This document shows, piece after piece, positions 61,201 through 64,000 of a stretch of DNA of 64,000 nt (positions are counted from its first letter, which is position 1; the number at the start of each line of letters is the position of its first letter). Position numbers and translations under genes: made by a program. Origin of the DNA: Brevibacillus laterosporus (GTDB lineage Bacteria > Bacillota > Bacilli > Brevibacillales > Brevibacillaceae); contig NZ_JAUKFY010000016.1 of assembly GCF_030489605.1 (NCBI RefSeq), positions 1 to 64,000 on the forward strand, in the 5' to 3' direction. Below the pieces are notes generated by a model. That model had not been told where the DNA came from, did not search any database, and saw only the letters and a program-made list of their open reading frames with translations.

Positions 61201-64000
61201 AACCCACGCATGACTAACGTTCCTACAAACATCCCGACAATTTGTTGTAGATCAGTATGTGGGCGTCCAGCGATCGGGCTTCCGATAAGAATGTCATTTT
61301 GACCACTGTATTTGGCAAGGGTAACCTGTAATGCTGCTAGTAATACCATATACATAGTCGTACCGGTCTCCATTGCCAGTTGCCGCAGAGCGCTTGATAG
61401 CTCCTTGTCCACAGTAAATGGAATATTGTCACCATCATAGCTATACACAGGAGGTCTTGGATAATCTGTCGGCATTTGGAGAACTGGCAAGTCGCCGGAA
61501 AGATTCTCAAGCCAATACAGCTCTTGCTTCTGCATTGCATCCGATGTAAACATTTTTTGTTGCCACCTAGCAAAATCCTTATATTGGATGGATAATGCAG
61601 GCAGTTCTTCTCCTGCATAAATTCTAGCTAGCTCTGTGAGTATGATACTCATTGAAACCCCGTCAGAAATGCTATGGTGCATATCAAGCAATAAAAGATG
61701 TTCCTTATCCTTATAAGTGACAAGGTGCGCTCTCAAAAGCGGTGCTTGATTCAGATCAAAAGGTTGTGTAAATGTCGAGACGATTTGATTGCACTCATTC
61801 TCTGATCCTACTGTATGAACCAAATGGAACACGGCAGATTCATGAACAATCTGTCTCATTTGTCCATCTGTCCAGTCAAACGATGTCCGCAAGCTTTCAT
61901 GACGATTGATTAGTTCTCGTAATGAGTTTTCCAGTCGAGCAGCTTCAATATCACCTGAAAGCCTCAAGGCCATAGGCATATTGTAGCTCAGTTCAGCTCC
62001 TTCCAACTGTGTGAGGATAAGTAAGCGTTTTTGAGCGGAAGAGACTGGATAACTTTCTGCTGTCTCCACTGGGTTTATTTCCTCATAGACACTCTTCTGT
62101 CCTTGACTGATTAGTGTTGCCATTTCTTCGAGTTTTGTGTGTTTAAAAATCTCACGAAGAGATGTCTCTGTTTCGAATTCTTTATGAATCTTCGAGAGGA
62201 GTATAGTCGCTTTTAATGAATGCCCTCCCAGTGCAAAGAAGTCATCAAGGACACTGATTCGTTCTACACCCAATACCTCTTGCCAAATCGTAACTAGCTT
62301 AGATTCAATTTCATTGCGTGGTGCTACATAAACTGCTCCTGTGTCTACATTTTTGTCTGGTTTTGGCAGACTGCGCTTATCGATTTTCCCGTTTATTGTC
62401 ACAGGCATTTTATCCAATTTAATGAAGAATGCCGGAATCATATAGGAAGGCAGGCTTTGCTCAAGATAGTGACGCAATTGAGTAATGGCTATGCTATTCG
62501 TGCTGACAAAATAAGCGCATAAATCAGTTTGCCCTCTCTCATCTGTAAGGGCAAGGACGACCGCTTCAGTGATGTCCTCATGTGATAGCAAGTGGGCTTC
62601 AATTTCTCCCAGCTCTATTCTAAAGCCACGAACCTTTACCTGATCATCTACGCGGCCAAGATACTCAATATTTCCATCAGGAAGCCATCTTGCCAAGTCG
62701 CCTGTTCGATACATTTTTTCGCCAGGAACAAATGGATTGTCTACAAACTTTTCACGTGTTAGCTCGGGACGATTGAGATAGCCCCGCGCCAGCCCAACTC
62801 CGCTGATGCAAAGTTCTCCCGGAATGCCAATCGGCTGCAATTGGTAATCGACTCCAACAATGTAGATTTGGGTATTATTGACTGGACGCCCGATCGGCAA
62901 GATTCCATCTGCTCTTTCTTCTGTTACCCAGCCTGTTGCTTGGATAGACGCTTCAGTTGGCCCATAAGCATTGACGTATACTGTCCGGTCTTTCCATGCT
63001 TGAACGAGATCGGCAGTGATTGCAGAACCGCCCGTAAATAAAAGGCGCAAGGATGTTATGTTGTCAGGATTTACATGTACGAGGAAGACAGGCGGTAAGG
63101 CTGCCACTGTAATGTGGTGACGGTTTACGTAATCTTCAAACAAGGCAGGGTCTTGAGTCGTCTCCTTCTTAGGTACGTACAACGTTGCTCCATTTAACAA
63201 GCAAGCAAAAATTTCTTTAACAGATGCATCAAAAGAAGGACTAACATATTGTAATACGCGATCTTCCTGATACATGCCGTAATGATCAAAAATATGCTGC
63301 TTTAGCTTAACAACCCCGTGATGCTCCAGCATTACACCTTTTGGTTTTCCTGTTGTTCCAGATGTATAGATGACATATGCTAGATCAGTTGGTGTAATTG
63401 ATAGCTTGAGATTAGCAGTATCTCCCTGATACAGCCTGTCATCTGTAAGCTCTACAATTTTTCCCTGATACGCAGCGATATCCATATGAACGGATTCAAG
63501 TAAATGACTTTGTGTCAACAGAACCTTAGCTTGGCTATCTTCTAGGACATATGCGATTCTCTCGCCTGGATAAGATGGATCAATTGGTAAGTAGGCTCCT
63601 CCAGCTTTTAGAACGGCCATAATCGCAACAATCATTTCGATGCTTTTGTCTGTCAGAACTGCAACAATTTGATCTGTTCCTACTCCAAGTACAACTAATT
63701 CTCGTGCTAACTGGTTTGCCTTATCATTTAACTCTTGATACGTTAGCTGATCACCCTCAAAGTAAACAGCAGGATGATTTGGATGTTTCATGACCAGCTC
63801 TTCAAAAATTTGCGGAATCGTCTTGTCTTTTTCAAATGGAGCCTGTGTATCGTTACATTCTACTAGTAATTTTTGTCTTTCTTCAGCAGTAACAATGTCT
63901 ATTTCACTAACTTTACTAGATGGATCTGCTAGAATGCTTTGGGCGATTTGTTTCAGATTAGCTGCAATGCCCTCCATCATTTGCTTGTTGTAGACATGTG
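58287..64000 (-). CDS. NRPS, partial, A-PCP-C-A-PCP-TE end
   Basis: The 3' 1,904 codons of a larger synthetase; the frame is open to the window edge (no stop before MMEGIAANLKQIAQSI, which is the tail of a condensation domain). Residues counted from Met 63980: A1 about 50-560 (YTSGTTGKPKG near 200, FDASVKEIF), PCP1 Ser near 583 (FFALGGHSLKATI), C2 about 645-1,080 with an intact HHSISDG near 773, A2 about 1,100-1,600 (FDPSIMEIF), PCP2 near 1,618 (FFELGGHSLKAVQ), TE about 1,680-1,897 with Ser in LLMGYSAGGNLAFE. By-eye codes: A1 D-A-K-A-F-G-A-I-Q-K; A2 D-P-M-E-S-G-A-I-Q-K, unassigned. No epimerase domain is seen. The thioesterase marks the end of the line. Confidence 0.94.
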   Translation of the reverse strand, partial: HVYNKQMMEGIAANLKQIAQSILADPSSKVSEIDIVTAEERQKLLVECNDTQAPFEKDKTIPQIFEELVMKHPNHPAVYFEGDQLTYQELNDKANQLARELVVLGVGTDQIVAVLTDKSIEMIVAIMAVLKAGGAYLPIDPSYPGERIAYVLEDSQAKVLLTQSHLLESVHMDIAAYQGKIVELTDDRLYQGDTANLKLSITPTDLAYVIYTSGTTGKPKGVMLEHHGVVKLKQHIFDHYGMYQEDRVLQYVSPSFDASVKEIFACLLNGATLYVPKKETTQDPALFEDYVNRHHITVAALPPVFLVHVNPDNITSLRLLFTGGSAITADLVQAWKDRTVYVNAYGPTEASIQATGWVTEERADGILPIGRPVNNTQIYIVGVDYQLQPIGIPGELCISGVGLARGYLNRPELTREKFVDNPFVPGEKMYRTGDLARWLPDGNIEYLGRVDDQVKVRGFRIELGEIEAHLLSHEDITEAVVLALTDERGQTDLCAYFVSTNSIAITQLRHYLEQSLPSYMIPAFFIKLDKMPVTINGKIDKRSLPKPDKNVDTGAVYVAPRNEIESKLVTIWQEVLGVERISVLDDFFALGGHSLKATILLSKIHKEFETETSLREIFKHTKLEEMATLISQGQKSVYEEINPVETAESYPVSSAQKRLLILTQLEGAELSYNMPMALRLSGDIEAARLENSLRELINRHESLRTSFDWTDGQMRQIVHESAVFHLVHTVGSENECNQIVSTFTQPFDLNQAPLLRAHLVTYKDKEHLLLLDMHHSISDGVSMSIILTELARIYAGEELPALSIQYKDFARWQQKMFTSDAMQKQELYWLENLSGDLPVLQMPTDYPRPPVYSYDGDNIPFTVDKELSSALRQLAMETGTTMYMVLLAALQVTLAKYSGQNDILIGSPIAGRPHTDLQQIVGMFVGTLVMRGFPEADKRFSTFLAEIKDTALHAYENQDYPFEELIEKLNLKRDMSRNQLFDVMFTLQNMDGPESGLAFGEAKVSLYETKQNMATFDLTVTAHESEEGIGVDLNYCTKLFKRESMERFADHFTQVLRAISKNPHVILADIDMVTDKEKYQLVTKFNDTNRDFQSDKTIHQLFEAQAELHPANRALYYEGQALTYQELNEKANQLARVLVAKGIKAEDNVAIMADRSLEMYIAILAVLKANGVYVPIDPAYPMERIRFILEDSQAQILLTHTTIDVPANISDSLEVIPLHDQSLYQGEPQNLTLPASPRNLAYIIYTSGTTGKPKGVMLEHRGVVNLLDHIQAEYGVSEQDRIIQFTSQSFDPSIMEIFLALHNGAELYIPTKETTQDPALYERFINKHLITVAEIPGAFASVVNPERLISLRFVSTGGSALTPGVAKAWRDYVRFINAYGPTETTIQSTEWVVEERLDEALPIGRPVANTQIYILNQANQLQPIGVPGELCIGGVGLARGYLNRPDLTAEKFITNPFVSGEKIYKTGDLARLLPDGNIEFLGRIDDQVKVRGFRIELLEVESHILELEDITEAAVTVTQDTTGQNQLCAYFEAKRTITVSELREQLAKTLPAYMIPSYFVQLKSMPLMINGKIDKKALPAPEESMVIGNEYIAPQTEMEEKLAVIWEEVLGIKPISVESDFFELGGHSLKAVQLVSAISRDMGIEMPLQLVFRYRSIRQLAEKLTVVQYVQVDEEIPVTLLNEGGKPIVFAFPPIAGLGAAFKEIASEIRDYSIYSFDFIAHDYLINEYVDHILNIQPEGPYLLMGYSAGGNLAFEVAKVLEEKGRHVRGIILLDTLRQTDYQLVNDEEIRENVALIDKAAEENEILKVASIRNKIVQNIENYGALLNTIINDGMVEASIHLILAKEIEREEELKWKKSTMGTYMEYQGFSTHHEMVDKKYAKQHAYLITEILELLHQVKVSH

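Noticed and set aside
1..64000. CRISPR arrays, tRNA or rRNA genes, T-box leaders
   Set aside because: No regularly spaced repeats, no cloverleaf or rRNA signature and no GGTGGTACC-type T-box sequence was seen on reading through; a covariance search was not possible here.

Overview
The window looks like a chromosomal stretch of a low-GC, spore-forming Bacillota, most likely a Brevibacillus close to B. laterosporus. Support: a Spo0E-like phosphatase, a three-repeat S-layer-homology protein, purine-rich Shine-Dalgarno sequences, large NRPS/PKS genes and an ETX/MTX2-type pore-forming toxin. The genus is inferred from gene content, not from a marker gene.

Bases 1-14,000 are accessory DNA: a decayed IS3-family element, a TPR-like protein, a small Spo0E-family gene, a shattered secreted-protein gene, a YcdB/YcdC-type secreted protein, broken membrane genes that may come from a conjugative element, a second IS3 remnant, and a polymorphic-toxin locus on the minus strand. 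In that locus one secreted repeat toxin of about 1,290 residues is split by two frame changes into three overlapping frames. A probable immunity gene follows it, then two further small orphan genes.

Bases 14,000-34,700 mix housekeeping and niche genes: a SulP/STAS anion transporter divergent from a resolvase-like protein lacking the usual catalytic serine, pseudogene debris (YD-repeat, serine hydrolase, MFS, SDR), a guanine-deaminase-like enzyme, a sensor kinase/regulator pair followed by an SLH protein, a DUF3626 protein, a C39-like lipoprotein, an amidase, an AbfB-fold protein, a LysM-HEAT protein and FabZ. A nitrosative/iron stress group follows: a DUF438-hemerythrin-PAS protein, a Crp/Fnr regulator and a ScdA/RIC iron-sulfur repair protein. 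Two TGTGA-N6-TCACA-like operators and a Fur-like box sit upstream of the effector genes.

Bases 34,900-49,300 hold a compact hybrid biosynthetic operon: NRPS (C-A-PCP), PKS (KS-AT-KR-ACP with a KR that looks dead), a stand-alone luciferase-like monooxygenase, a terminating NRPS (C-A-PCP-TE) and a methyltransferase. A leader peptide overlapping a hairpin precedes it. The assembly line suggests a small acyl/aminoacyl-ketide-aminoacyl product with an oxidised ketide unit. I do not recognise the product.

Bases 49,400-64,000 carry a CtaB-like haem farnesyltransferase, a secreted ETX/MTX2 toxin with an AtxA/Mga-like PRD regulator upstream, an L,D-transpeptidase, a gene-poor 1.8-kb stretch, an MFS exporter, and the 3' end of a second NRPS (A-PCP-C-A-PCP-TE) that runs off the right edge.
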